A stretch of DNA of 43,827 bases from an uncultured Alphaproteobacteria bacterium (GCA_937888635.1 CALARG010000064.1:1-43827); one strand, 5' to 3'; shown: positions 1 through 7,894, counted from the first letter of the stretch. Program-made: numbers and translations. The notes: generated by a model not told the origin, from the sequence alone.

Positions 1-19
1 ATGACATGAATTCGTGGCA

Positions 20-730
20 TTATCTGTCCTTTGTGACTTGGGCTTGTTTTAGTGCTGTATAGTCCGCCATCATTTTTTTAACTGCAGATTCCAGGTCTGT
101 TTTAATAACTTCTGGTGTGATATATGAATTAGCAAATGAATTCTCATACATTTGTTGGATTGGCTTGTTAAACAATTCCAGACCGATAATATCAACAATG
201 CGTTCTTTCAGGTCTTGTGGCACATTATACTTGCCTATAATCTGTTCTTCTATCAAGATGTGTACAAATTCATGCATCAGTAACAGGTATATACCATAAT
301 CATTTCGCTTGTCGCGACTCATGCGGAACAGAATTGTTGCGTTCCTGCCTGATGAGTATCCGCCACCGTATCCATATGTGCATTTGATGCTTAATGTTTC
401 TGGCATTGTTGCATTCCATGCCGGCAATAATGGTGCAATAAGTGTTTTAATTCTGTTTTGGAATCTCTGTATTGCGCTGTTTATATCAGCATCTTTGTGC
501 GTTAAATCTGACAGTTTGTATATTTCCTTAACAAAAATATCGTGATAGTGCTGAATCTGTTGTTCGGTCAATTTTGGTTGCTCAAACATTTCGCGCATTC
601 TGTCATCGTTTGGGATGAACATCTCATAACTATATTTATAGTTTTTAAGGTTTGTATGATATCTTTCGTGGGCGCGAATAATGCGTTGCCATGCACTTTC
701 TGCATCAAGATGTTCTAACTTTATCTGCAT
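20..730 (-). CDS. HExxH putative metalloprotease (last gene of exporter/protease operon)
   Basis: A 236-aa protein without signal peptide or membrane segment. A zinc-metalloprotease motif HEFVH sits at about residues 153-157, inside a hydrophobic helix, as in gluzincin-type peptidases; an acidic stretch about 20 residues later (KERIVD) could give the third ligand. The N-terminal 140 residues are helical and resemble no family I recognise. The start is supported by an AAAGGA Shine-Dalgarno 7 bases upstream, and only 10 bases separate it from the S41 gene before it, so it is the fifth gene of one operon. The chemistry (zinc peptidase) is inferred from the motif alone; the substrate is unknown. 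A second, unrelated-looking HExxH protein is encoded in the same operon. Confidence 0.7.
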   Translation of the reverse strand: MQIKLEHLDAESAWQRIIRAHERYHTNLKNYKYSYEMFIPNDDRMREMFEQPKLTEQQIQHYHDIFVKEIYKLSDLTHKDADINSAIQRFQNRIKTLIAPLLPAWNATMPETLSIKCTYGYGGGYSSGRNATILFRMSRDKRNDYGIYLLLMHEFVHILIEEQIIGKYNVPQDLKERIVDIIGLELFNKPIQQMYENSFANSYITPEVIKTDLESAVKKMMADYTALKQAQVTKDR

Positions 731-740
731 GCTTTATCCT

Positions 741-1838
741 TTATCTTTCGGGTGTCTGCGATTGTAATGTTTTGGATTTTTCAATCTCGGTCATTGCAAC
801 GGTTAGTGCATCGGTGCCGTCCGCACATTTGATGTCGGGGGTATAACCGTTCAGTTCGAAATTTTCTTGTAATAATTTGCGATAGTTCATACCGACTGCA
901 ACGGTTATTTGGCTGTGTGGCAGGAAACTGTTTGCCATATTGCCGTATTCTTCCATTCCGGCTGAATTATCGCCAACAACATGAACACATGGGTGGTGAA
1001 TCATGCGCAACAGGAACATTTCTGCGCTGGACCCGGTCTGGCCATCGGTCAGAATATATATAGGTTTCATATACGCTTTCTCTGGATTGGCCGTATAGTT
1101 TTTGCCTGCTTTCCATAATGTCAGTTCTTCTGATTCCGGCACATCTTTCCAGCCGGCATTTGGTTGTGCAGTATGTTGCAGTTTTTTTGCCTCTGGGGTG
1201 GCCCTGACATATACTTCTTTCATGCTGTCAATCCATGTGCCACACAGATGTTCCGAGAACTTGTCGGAATAAAAACTGTTTCCGCCACCATTGCCACGCA
1301 GGTCTATTATCAATGCGGTGGATTTGGGCAGTGTGTTTTTCGCAAATTCAAGAATTGTGTTGGCAAAATCATCATTGCGCAACATGCGTGTAAAGCCGAT
1401 TATGGCAATGCCATTTTTCATCTGTGTGGCAATTTGTTTGTCGCCAGCAATATTTTTTCCGACATTGATTGGCTTGCGCGTCCTGTGAGTTCCAACGCGT
1501 TGCTTATTAAAACGCAGCGATATGTGATTGTCTGGGATATATGACAGGACCGGTTTCAGTTGTTCAAAAAACTCCATCGCCGTCATATCGTGGGCATTGT
1601 TATAAATATCAACCAGGTCTTTAAGAACCTTTCTTTTTATTATCTCGCTGTGAACCGGCCATCCAACATACGCCCGAATTAGCAATCGTGCCAAGACCGA
1701 GACATCGTGTTTTACATCTGCTGCGGTTATTTGTTTTTCAGGCATGTGTTTATCGGGCATGCCCGGCATAAAATCATCTGTTGTGGAATCGCGCAGTAAT
1801 AATTCTTCCATTTCTCTGACTGTTGGTATTTTGGTCAT
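741..1838 (-). CDS. S41-family (C-terminal processing/tail-specific-like) serine protease
   Basis: A 365-aa protein with the core of peptidase family S41. The substrate-strand motif LIDLRGNGGG and the nucleophile motif GQTGSSAE (about residue 270) are both clear, followed by the conserved VVGDNSAG-like segment. No PDZ domain, signal peptide or membrane segment is visible, so it is shorter than classical CtpA and probably acts in the cytosol unless exported in another way. The catalytic Lys cannot be assigned by eye. An AAAGGATAA Shine-Dalgarno precedes the ATG. It sits 10 bases from its neighbours on each side, the fourth gene of the operon beginning with the ABC exporter. The co-occurrence of a serine protease, two zinc peptidases, an acetyltransferase and an exporter suggests processing of a peptide or small protein, but no substrate gene is seen. 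Confidence 0.8.
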   Translation of the reverse strand: MTKIPTVREMEELLLRDSTTDDFMPGMPDKHMPEKQITAADVKHDVSVLARLLIRAYVGWPVHSEIIKRKVLKDLVDIYNNAHDMTAMEFFEQLKPVLSYIPDNHISLRFNKQRVGTHRTRKPINVGKNIAGDKQIATQMKNGIAIIGFTRMLRNDDFANTILEFAKNTLPKSTALIIDLRGNGGGNSFYSDKFSEHLCGTWIDSMKEVYVRATPEAKKLQHTAQPNAGWKDVPESEELTLWKAGKNYTANPEKAYMKPIYILTDGQTGSSAEMFLLRMIHHPCVHVVGDNSAGMEEYGNMANSFLPHSQITVAVGMNYRKLLQENFELNGYTPDIKCADGTDALTVAMTEIEKSKTLQSQTPER

Positions 1839-1848
1839 AAATTATCCT

Positions 1849-2415
1849 TTATTTCTTCCATTCTGAACGCAGTTTACTGAATATTGTCAGGTCTTCATAC
1901 TCTTTCATGTATTGGTTATAGTTCCGGGCGCGTTCTGTTCCCTCTTTGACATATCCCAGTCTGCGTGCGATTGCGACCGATGCCTTGTTCTTTGGATTGG
2001 CCAGGATTGCCAAACGGTTAAAGCCCATCTTGAAAAAGTATGTTTCCAGCGCAACTACTGCCTCGGTCATCAGGCCTTGGCCTGTGTATTTAGAATCCAT
2101 CCAATATCCAAATTCCCCACGTGCGCTTGCCCATGATATGGCGTGTATGTTTACCATGCCAATAAAAGTGTCCGTGCCACGCAGATACATACCGTATGCG
2201 GCACTGTCGCCCATTTTCCACTGGCGACCAGAATTCTGCAGGAATGCAAATTCTTCTTCTACTGCCTTGACATTGGCAATGGGCAGATATTTGAAATGTT
2301 TGCGATTGCGGTCAATCAGTTCATACAGCGTGTGCGCCATTTCAAATGTCGCCGGCATTGGTTTCAGTTCCAATCGCTTTGTTTTGATTAACGGCTTAAA
2401 TCCCTTGAATTTCAT
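1849..2415 (-). CDS. GNAT family N-acetyltransferase (RimJ/RimL type)
   Basis: A ~188-aa acetyl-CoA-dependent acetyltransferase of the RimJ/RimL branch: an N-terminal TKRLELKPM segment, the central EFGYWMDSKYTGQGLMTEA motif with the acetyl-CoA-binding Q-x-x-G/A-like loop, and the C-terminal NxxSxxxARRLGY motif (here NKASVAIARRLGYVKEG). Such enzymes acetylate protein N-termini or small molecules including antibiotics. Two in-frame ATGs are possible. The first (2424) directly abuts the AAAGGA Shine-Dalgarno, which is too close; the second (2415) has 9 bases of spacing and is chosen here. It is the third gene of the operon and could modify the compound that the exporter carries or provide self-protection; this is inference. 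Confidence 0.82.
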   Translation of the reverse strand: MKFKGFKPLIKTKRLELKPMPATFEMAHTLYELIDRNRKHFKYLPIANVKAVEEEFAFLQNSGRQWKMGDSAAYGMYLRGTDTFIGMVNIHAISWASARGEFGYWMDSKYTGQGLMTEAVVALETYFFKMGFNRLAILANPKNKASVAIARRLGYVKEGTERARNYNQYMKEYEDLTIFSKLRSEWKK

Positions 2416-2438
2416 ATCTGCCATTCCTTTATTTATGT

Positions 2439-3596
2439 TTAGTCGTTCTGTGCCTGAATAAGTTTTTTTCTTATAAAGTCGGAAAAAGTATATGCTGAAC
2501 GTTCTGATGGATCATTTTTTGATTTTTCTTCGGTCATTTGTGACAGATTCATTCTTTGCGCGCCAACAGCCCCTTTGTTTGGTGCCTTAACGTCAACATG
2601 ATGAGAATATTCGTGCATCACGATAGACAGAATTTCGGTGAACAAGATTTCTTTTTGCGCCTTTTTATCTTTCACTTGCATTGCAATTGCTTTGTGAAGC
2701 CAATTGCGATAAATAGTGATAATTCCGCGTTCTGCATCAAGTTCAGGAATATATTTTCTGGTGTATGTACCAAAAGCCTCAGTATCAATGTTCATGTCGT
2801 CTGAAATTATAACATAGGCAACATCGTTTTTTATCCCTTGTTTGTGTGCCATATTTTGGACCAGCAGGGTTAGCAACATTGAGTATTCATCGGCATCAAA
2901 CTTTACCCCTTGTTTTACAATGTCGGCATACGCACTTCTTAAGTCAGATTGTTCATACATTTTGAAGAACGCATCAAACTTATCAAGTGTAGCCTCGTAT
3001 AGATTTCTTGGTTTTTCTGATATTGCAGCACCAATTATTTCGTCCATAGTTGGAACTTTCTTACCACCCAATTTAGCTTGAGCTTGACTAAATTTCGCGG
3101 TTTTCTTTAATTTTTTTAGCGCTAAATTTCTATCAAATGTTGAAAAATCACCACCAACATATTCTAAGTCAGGGCTGGCGACAAATTCCCAAAACTGCAT
3201 ATTTCGTGGGCGGTGCTTGTCTTTGGCGACAGCCATTTTTAATCTGTGATATAATTCTGTTTGTCCGTACAGGTCCCATAAAAATTCGAAATCCTGAGTG
3301 TTGATTTCAAAATTTTTCTTTAATAAGTTTACTACAATGTTTTTATTATCCTTATGGAATATTTCTAGTTCCTTTGCGAATTCCGCACGGTCTGCAACTT
3401 GGCTCATTACAGTTTGTTCTGCATCTTCTAAATCCTGCATACAGCCCAGGGCATATTTTTTGACTTCTGCACTAATAATGGAAGCCGCTATCTGGTCATC
3501 TTCAGACAGGCCTTTTTTATATTTCAGGAATTTTTCATAGTTAATTTCCTGGATGCTTTTGTTATTTATTTTTTGCGGTACGCTTTCTTTTTTCAT
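2439..3596 (-). CDS. HExxH putative zinc metallopeptidase
   Basis: A 385-aa, Lys- and Glu-rich, mostly helical protein with HEYSHHVD at about residues 328-335 (zinc ligands His328 and His332, catalytic Glu329) and a downstream PSERSAY segment whose Glu (about 365) is well placed as third ligand, a layout common in bacterial gluzincins. No signal peptide or transmembrane segment is visible. The ATG is preceded by AAGGATAAC. It is the second gene of the operon, 18 bases after the ABC exporter. The first 300 residues match nothing I recognise. Peptidase activity is inferred from the motif; target and family assignment are open. Confidence 0.72.
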   Translation of the reverse strand: MKKESVPQKINNKSIQEINYEKFLKYKKGLSEDDQIAASIISAEVKKYALGCMQDLEDAEQTVMSQVADRAEFAKELEIFHKDNKNIVVNLLKKNFEINTQDFEFLWDLYGQTELYHRLKMAVAKDKHRPRNMQFWEFVASPDLEYVGGDFSTFDRNLALKKLKKTAKFSQAQAKLGGKKVPTMDEIIGAAISEKPRNLYEATLDKFDAFFKMYEQSDLRSAYADIVKQGVKFDADEYSMLLTLLVQNMAHKQGIKNDVAYVIISDDMNIDTEAFGTYTRKYIPELDAERGIITIYRNWLHKAIAMQVKDKKAQKEILFTEILSIVMHEYSHHVDVKAPNKGAVGAQRMNLSQMTEEKSKNDPSERSAYTFSDFIRKKLIQAQND

Positions 3597-3614
3597 GTGT
3601 TATCCTTATTGTTA

Positions 3615-5399
3615 TTATTCTTGTAAAAATCCACCAGATTGCATTTTCCACAGGCGGGCATATTCGCCACGCTTGCGCAGTAATGATTGGTGGCTGCCTT
3701 GTTCAATTATGTGGCAATCCTTGATTACAATAATGCGGTCCATATTGCGCAGGGTGGACAGGCGGTGGGCAATCGCAACTGTTGTGCGACCGGTTGCCAG
3801 TTCGTCAAATGATTCCTGAATTGCGACTTCGGTTTCGCTGTCCAGGGCAGATGTTGCCTCGTCCAGGACCAGGATAGGGGCATCTTTCAAGAATGCACGT
3901 GCAATGGCGATGCGCTGTCTTTGCCCACCAGATAATTTGATACCGCGGTCACCGACCAGGGAATCGTATTTCTTGTCGGTTTCCATAATGAAATCGTGGG
4001 CGGCGGCACGCTTGGCTGCACGGCGAATTTCTGCATCGGTTGCATTTACTTTGCCGTATCCGATGTTTTCACGCAGGGTGCGGTTAAACATTGTTGGGTC
4101 TTGTGGAATAAATGCAATATTTTCGCGCAGTGAATCCTGGGTGTATTCTTTGATATCCTGGCCGTCAATCAGGATTTGGCCGTGCGTTGGATCCCAAAAC
4201 CGCATCAACAGGTGTACCAATGTTGTCTTACCCGCACCCGATGGGCCAACGATACCGACACGTTCGCCACATTTGATTTTCAGGTTCAGGTCCCTCAGAA
4301 CCCATTTGCGTTTGTATTTGAATGATACATTGCGGAATTCAATTGTGCCACATGTGACCTGCATATCTGGGGCATTTGGCGCATCCATGACAGATACGGG
4401 TACAATCAATTCTTCGTATGCACGTGCGGCCGATGCCCATTTATCAATAATGTTTGGCATCATGTCAATAAGACCGCTGATTGTCCCCATAACTGTGAAA
4501 TACACACTGGTTGTGAATACAACTTGGGCAACAGTCATTTCGCCATGCATAAATAATATTGCGCACAACAAAATTGTTACCCCCAGCAAAATATCCCACA
4601 ATGCCCCTGGAATTGCCCAGAATATACGTTGCAGAAAATTTACACGGCGTACAGCATTAACACGTTCTGTACGTGCCGGTGCCAGATAGTTTTCTTCGGC
4701 TGATGCGCGTGCAAATACTTTGACTACGGAATAATTAGATATACTGTCAATCAATTTGCCAGATATTGCACTAACAACAGAAGAACGATTTTTTGTTGCC
4801 TCTTTTAGTGGTTTGCGCATTTTCCATGCGTAAAATGCACGAAATGCGATAACACCAACGAATAAGTAAGCAACATATCTGTTAACACTGAACAGGATTG
4901 CACCGTTAATCAGTATGGTCAGCAGACGACAAAACGCCATCCAAATATGGTTTATCACATCAAAGCCGTCAGATATATAATTCATTTGGCTGTTTACTTG
5001 TCCGGCCATGCGTCCCGTCCAGAATGCCATAGATTGACCGTGAACATAGGCTGTTAAAAATTCCGATATTCGGCGGTGTATTGATGGGTTGCGCAGTGCA
5101 AATGTCCAATCGCGCAATGCTGCGGTCAGTGTGACCGCCAGATTTAATCCAACAATCAGTAATATTGTTGGCAATGCGTGTTCAATAAAATTTTGTCCCG
5201 GTGCGGGCGCGTTTTCAAATATGCCAACCGTCCATTGTTGTGCCAGTGGTTGAACAATACGGTCAAATGATACCACCAACATTAACGTAAAAGATGCAAT
5301 TATTAGCCAATAGTGTCCGCGAAAGGCGTATCTAAAATAAAATCCCCACAATGTCTTGGGCAGGGTGGTTGTTTTGCTGGATTGTTTCTGTTTGGTCAT
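3615..5399 (-). CDS. ABC exporter, fused permease-ATPase (MsbA/multidrug type)
   Basis: A 594-aa half-transporter. The N-terminal ~330 residues carry about six membrane helices. The C-terminal nucleotide-binding domain has Walker A GPSGAGKTT (about residue 388), Q-loop FIPQDP, signature LSGGQRQR (about 487), Walker B ILVLDEAT (about 512) and an AHRLST H-loop. It works as a dimer, exporting lipids, drugs or peptides. There is no peptidase C39 domain at the N-terminus, so it is not a bacteriocin transporter of the double-glycine type. First gene of a five-gene operon; GGAGAG lies 6 bases before the ATG. It is related to, but clearly diverged from, the exporter at 8314, both starting with PKT(L/V)xGFY. 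Substrate unknown. Confidence 0.92.
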   Translation of the reverse strand: MTKQKQSSKTTTLPKTLWGFYFRYAFRGHYWLIIASFTLMLVVSFDRIVQPLAQQWTVGIFENAPAPGQNFIEHALPTILLIVGLNLAVTLTAALRDWTFALRNPSIHRRISEFLTAYVHGQSMAFWTGRMAGQVNSQMNYISDGFDVINHIWMAFCRLLTILINGAILFSVNRYVAYLFVGVIAFRAFYAWKMRKPLKEATKNRSSVVSAISGKLIDSISNYSVVKVFARASAEENYLAPARTERVNAVRRVNFLQRIFWAIPGALWDILLGVTILLCAILFMHGEMTVAQVVFTTSVYFTVMGTISGLIDMMPNIIDKWASAARAYEELIVPVSVMDAPNAPDMQVTCGTIEFRNVSFKYKRKWVLRDLNLKIKCGERVGIVGPSGAGKTTLVHLLMRFWDPTHGQILIDGQDIKEYTQDSLRENIAFIPQDPTMFNRTLRENIGYGKVNATDAEIRRAAKRAAAHDFIMETDKKYDSLVGDRGIKLSGGQRQRIAIARAFLKDAPILVLDEATSALDSETEVAIQESFDELATGRTTVAIAHRLSTLRNMDRIIVIKDCHIIEQGSHQSLLRKRGEYARLWKMQSGGFLQE

Positions 5400-5586
5400 G
5401 CTGCTCTCCGTCTAATTCCACACAGGCATAATTTAGGTGGTTGGAGGTTTACAACTATTGTTTTCGGAAAATAGCGGGTTTATTCAGTATATTCACCGCC
5501 CTCCAACCAAAGGTTAGAGGTGTTTACTGTCCCCACGGACACCGAAAACAAATGGGTTGTAACGCCCAGCACAGTCGCCTGTGTCG
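5400..5586 (-). promoter_or_regulatory. structured 5' leader of the exporter/protease operon, switch-like RNA candidate
   Basis: Between the predicted start of transcription (~5586) and the ATG lies a ~187-nt leader with extensive complementarity. A closing helix pairs 5577-5584 with 5420-5427 (8 bp). A long interrupted helix pairs 5556-5562 with 5449-5455 and 5542-5551 with 5458-5467. Inside are hairpins 5537-5541/5528-5532 and 5512-5520/5500-5508. The 5500-5508 strand (GGTTGGAGG as RNA) is also perfectly complementary over 9 bases to 5439-5447, giving two mutually exclusive pairings, one of which reaches towards the ribosome-binding site. It matches no riboswitch, 6S or SRP consensus I know. 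A strong structural case; function unproven. Confidence 0.55.
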
Positions 5587-5592
5587 GGTGAT

Positions 5593-5621
5593 ATTTTATC
5601 ATAAAATAGGGCTAAAAACAA
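5593..5621 (-). promoter_or_regulatory. sigma70-type promoter for the exporter/protease operon
   Basis: On the minus strand a -35 box TTGTTT (5621-5616), a 17-bp spacer and a -10 box TAAAAT (5598-5593) point towards the structured leader and the ABC exporter. The same TTGTTT-17-TAAAAT arrangement occurs before the outer-membrane protein gene at 31817, which supports it as a real promoter type of this genome. Confidence 0.6.
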
Positions 5622-5678
5622 ATAAAATGTGATTAAAACCCGCTGTTTTATTGATGTTTTTATGGAAAAATACTTCTG

Positions 5679-5707
5679 TTGATTTTTTCTTCGTTTTGTG
5701 ATATAAT
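5679..5707 (+). promoter_or_regulatory. sigma70 promoter for methyltransferase/nuclease genes
   Basis: TTGATT (5679-5684), exactly 17 bp, then a perfect TATAAT (5702-5707). The predicted start of transcription is near 5714, about 80 bases before the methyltransferase. Two terminator-like hairpins lie directly behind it. Confidence 0.7.
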
Positions 5708-5722
5708 ATCTACCATCAAGCG

Positions 5723-5779
5723 GACGGTTTTAAGCCGTCTTTTTTTTATTCTGCCCTGGCACTGTGCTGGGGCTTTTTT
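5723..5779 (+). terminator. two tandem terminator-like hairpins in the methyltransferase leader
   Basis: Hairpin 1: GACGG (5723-5727) with CCGTC (5735-5739), followed by eight T. Hairpin 2: GCCCTGGC (5753-5760) with GCTGGGGC (5766-5773, including wobble pairs), followed by six T. Both lie between the promoter and the start codon on the same strand, so they could attenuate the methyltransferase. Attenuation itself is inferred. Confidence 0.55.
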
Positions 5780-5795
5780 CATTGTAGGAGATATG

Positions 5796-6611
5796 ATGCA
5801 AAAACAATGTGCAAAATTGCTGCGTGCCAAACTGGCCAGGAACGATGAGTTCTATACCCAATATGCTGATGTTGAATCTGAGTGCGACCATTATCGGTCG
5901 CATTTTTTGAATAAGTGCATTTACTGTAATTGTGATACGGCTGACAGTGCCTTTGTTAAATACTTTACCAAACTAAAGTCCCAGGGGCTGATCAGGGATG
6001 TGTGGTTTAGTGGTGGTCTGGGTGGCACCGACTTTCGCAGTCCCCAGGCCATTGAGTTGCTGCAACGGGCGGATGTGGTTGTTACCAACCCGCCTTTTTC
6101 TTTGTTTCGGGACTTTATGGATTTGCTGATTGAATATCAAAAGCCGTTTCTGGTCATTGGCAACAAAAATGCCATTGCCCAGCGCAAAGTGTTTGATTTG
6201 GTGAAAAGGAATAAAATCTGGCCTGGGGTTCGCCGGTGGGCCGGTGGTATGCGGTTCATGGTCCCAGATTGTTCTGACACCAAGGAAGTGCCGGCAATAT
6301 GGCTAACAAATCTGGTCCACAATCATCGTGCCGGTGCTTTGCGGTTGTCTGCCCTTTATGATCCGGAACGGTTCCCAAAGTATGACAATGCCGATGCAAT
6401 CAATGTTGATCGTACGTCTGATATTCCATCAGACTATGATGGGGTTATGGGTGTTCCAATCAGTTTTATTGAAAAGTATAATCCGGCACAGTTTGTGATT
6501 CTGGGGCTGGATAAAGAATTCACTTATGATGGTGGTGCGTGTTCTGTTCGTGGCCGCAAAATCTATACCAGGATATTTATAAGAAAAACACTTGCCCCAA
6601 TCGCAGAATAG
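5796..6611 (+). CDS. EcoRI-family adenine-specific DNA methyltransferase
   Basis: A 271-aa SAM-dependent N6-adenine methyltransferase. Hallmarks of the EcoRI-methylase family in order: RNDEFYTQ at residues ~13-20, the SAM-site strand YCNCD (~43), the FRS segment before ADVVVTNPPFSLFRD, where NPPF (~97) is catalytic motif IV, and the KPFLVIGNKNAI strand. It modifies DNA in the cytoplasm. ATG 5793 and ATG 5796 are in frame; the second has the better spacing (5 bases) from TAGGAG. It is followed after 15 bases by a PLD-type nuclease, so the two may be co-transcribed as a modification and cleavage pair, although the nuclease carries a secretion signal. It could equally be a solitary or phage-derived methylase. 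Confidence 0.9.
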   Translation: MQKQCAKLLRAKLARNDEFYTQYADVESECDHYRSHFLNKCIYCNCDTADSAFVKYFTKLKSQGLIRDVWFSGGLGGTDFRSPQAIELLQRADVVVTNPPFSLFRDFMDLLIEYQKPFLVIGNKNAIAQRKVFDLVKRNKIWPGVRRWAGGMRFMVPDCSDTKEVPAIWLTNLVHNHRAGALRLSALYDPERFPKYDNADAINVDRTSDIPSDYDGVMGVPISFIEKYNPAQFVILGLDKEFTYDGGACSVRGRKIYTRIFIRKTLAPIAE

Positions 6612-6626
6612 TTTTAATCTGTCTGT

Positions 6627-7673
6627 ATGTTGAAATGCATCAGGATTTTATTCTTGTCGCTTGTCGCAGTCTTCTGCCTTTCTGTTCCCTGTTATGCGTT
6701 TGAGATTGCGGATTTATCCAATTACAGTGCCATTGCAGTCAAGACCATGAAAAAGACGGACACCATTCGTTCTGATAAAAAGCACACTTTGGAAATTACT
6801 GGGACCAAAGGGTTGGAATCTGTTCTGGGTAAAGAGAAAAAGTCGTTTGAAACGTTGTATGTCTACATTGGCAAAAAGACCATAGAGGAATACAGTACTG
6901 CCAAATGGTATTACTATTATCAGAAATCGTGGAACGGTCGTGGACGTGGCAAATTACACTATAAACGCAATGATGTTATGAAGTCTGCTGCGGTGGGTGA
7001 TTTGTTGGTTGTCGCACGCAAGCCCAATGATGATTTGCTGATGCTGGTTATCAAAGATGGTAACGATGCCAAAGATGCTGTTTTGACCCATATCGGTGTG
7101 CAGCAAGAAACCCCAAAAGACGAGCCGTCGTTTTGGTCCAAGTTATGGGGTTCTTCGTTAGAGCAAAAGACCGAGGAATATGATATTGAGCCGGCTGCAT
7201 TACCAATAGCGCCTGTTTCTGAAAAATCTTGGATCCGCATTTACTTTACCCCTGGGACCGATTGCGAAGATAACATTGTAGCAGAGATTGAAAAAGCCAA
7301 GAAAATTGACATTGCGGTTTATTCTATTACCAATCGCAAAATCGTTGATGCTATCTTGGTTGCGAAGAAACGTGGTGCGGTGGTTCGTGTTATTACTGAT
7401 CGGGCGATGGCCGGCAATAAGTATTCGCTGGATGAAGAATTGGCTGTGGCAGGGATTCCGGTTGTGATCCATAAAAAGCATAAGATTATGCACAACAAGT
7501 ATGCCATATTTGATGGCAAAATGGTTGTGACTGGTTCTTATAACTGGACCAAGAATGCGACACAGTCAAACAGCGAGAACTGTTTATTCTTTCAGCAACC
7601 CAACAAGGAATACAGCGTTCACTTTGAGAAACTGTGGGATTTGTATACCGATGCTGTTCATTCTGTACTGTAG
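6627..7673 (+). CDS. PLD-superfamily nuclease with signal peptide and N-terminal domain possibly EcoRII-N/B3-like
   Basis: A 348-aa protein. Residues 1-24 look like a Sec signal peptide (LKCIRILFLSLVAVFCLS...CYA). The C-terminal third is a single-HKD phospholipase D-type nuclease domain like Nuc: HNKYAIFD (about residues 288-295) is the HxKx4D motif, followed by GSYNWT. Residues ~25-160 form a separate basic domain with WNGRGRGKLHY and a GDLLVVARK strand that recalls the EcoRII-N/B3 fold of BfiI-type enzymes; this likeness is weak and by eye. Nuc-type enzymes work as dimers and cut DNA without metal. No clear Shine-Dalgarno, so translation is probably coupled to the methyltransferase ending 15 bases upstream. 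An exported nuclease next to a cytosolic methylase is odd. Confidence 0.8.
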   Translation: MLKCIRILFLSLVAVFCLSVPCYAFEIADLSNYSAIAVKTMKKTDTIRSDKKHTLEITGTKGLESVLGKEKKSFETLYVYIGKKTIEEYSTAKWYYYYQKSWNGRGRGKLHYKRNDVMKSAAVGDLLVVARKPNDDLLMLVIKDGNDAKDAVLTHIGVQQETPKDEPSFWSKLWGSSLEQKTEEYDIEPAALPIAPVSEKSWIRIYFTPGTDCEDNIVAEIEKAKKIDIAVYSITNRKIVDAILVAKKRGAVVRVITDRAMAGNKYSLDEELAVAGIPVVIHKKHKIMHNKYAIFDGKMVVTGSYNWTKNATQSNSENCLFFQQPNKEYSVHFEKLWDLYTDAVHSVL

Positions 7674-7739
7674 CAGGGTGAAGGGTTTTACACTCAGGTT
7701 TTCTGCCAGTTGATTTGGGGTGAGTAATTTTTCTGTCAT
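7584..7739 (-). pseudogene. remnant of a helix-turn-helix (excisionase/AlpA-like) gene
   Basis: Starting at 7739 on the minus strand, with AAAAGGAC correctly spaced before the ATG, a 51-codon frame begins MTEKLLTPNQLAENLSVKP and then loses similarity once it runs into the 3' end of the nuclease gene. The first ~20 residues look like the start of an HTH_17/MerR-like excisionase (LLTP-x-ELAE-x-L-x-V). I read it as a gene truncated by insertion of, or recombination with, the methyltransferase/nuclease block, a mobile-element remnant next to tRNA-Gln. Confidence 0.5.
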
Positions 7740-7865
7740 TGGATGTCCTTTTGGTTATGATTTCAGCATAGGGATTGGTTTCAAAAAATCCATGGGAAAA
7801 CAGTGAATAATTTGTCGTGTCCGTTGGGTTTAGTGAGTTTCCGTGAAAAGTGTTAAATTTTCTGC

Positions 7866-7894
7866 TTGCAAAATGTATTCGTGATGCATATAAT
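7866..7894 (+). promoter_or_regulatory. tRNA-Gln promoter
   Basis: TTGCAA (7866-7871), 17 bp, TATAAT (7889-7894), followed by a GGCGGGC-rich discriminator before the tRNA starts at 7904. A near-consensus promoter typical of stable RNA genes. Confidence 0.75.

Noticed and set aside
3615..5399. Bacteriocin exporter with double-glycine leader peptidase
   Set aside because: No C39 peptidase domain at the N-terminus of this exporter or of the one at 8314; both begin directly with the membrane domain.
5400..5586. Leader as 6S RNA or SRP (4.5S) RNA
   Set aside because: 6S is an unbranched rod with one central bubble and SRP RNA has a GGAAGCAGCC-type tip; the predicted fold here is multi-branched and lacks both features.
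5441..5632. A 63-codon plus-strand frame across the structured leader
   Set aside because: It is produced by a highly base-paired stretch, has no ribosome-binding site and no protein-like composition; the structured leader on the other strand explains the region better.
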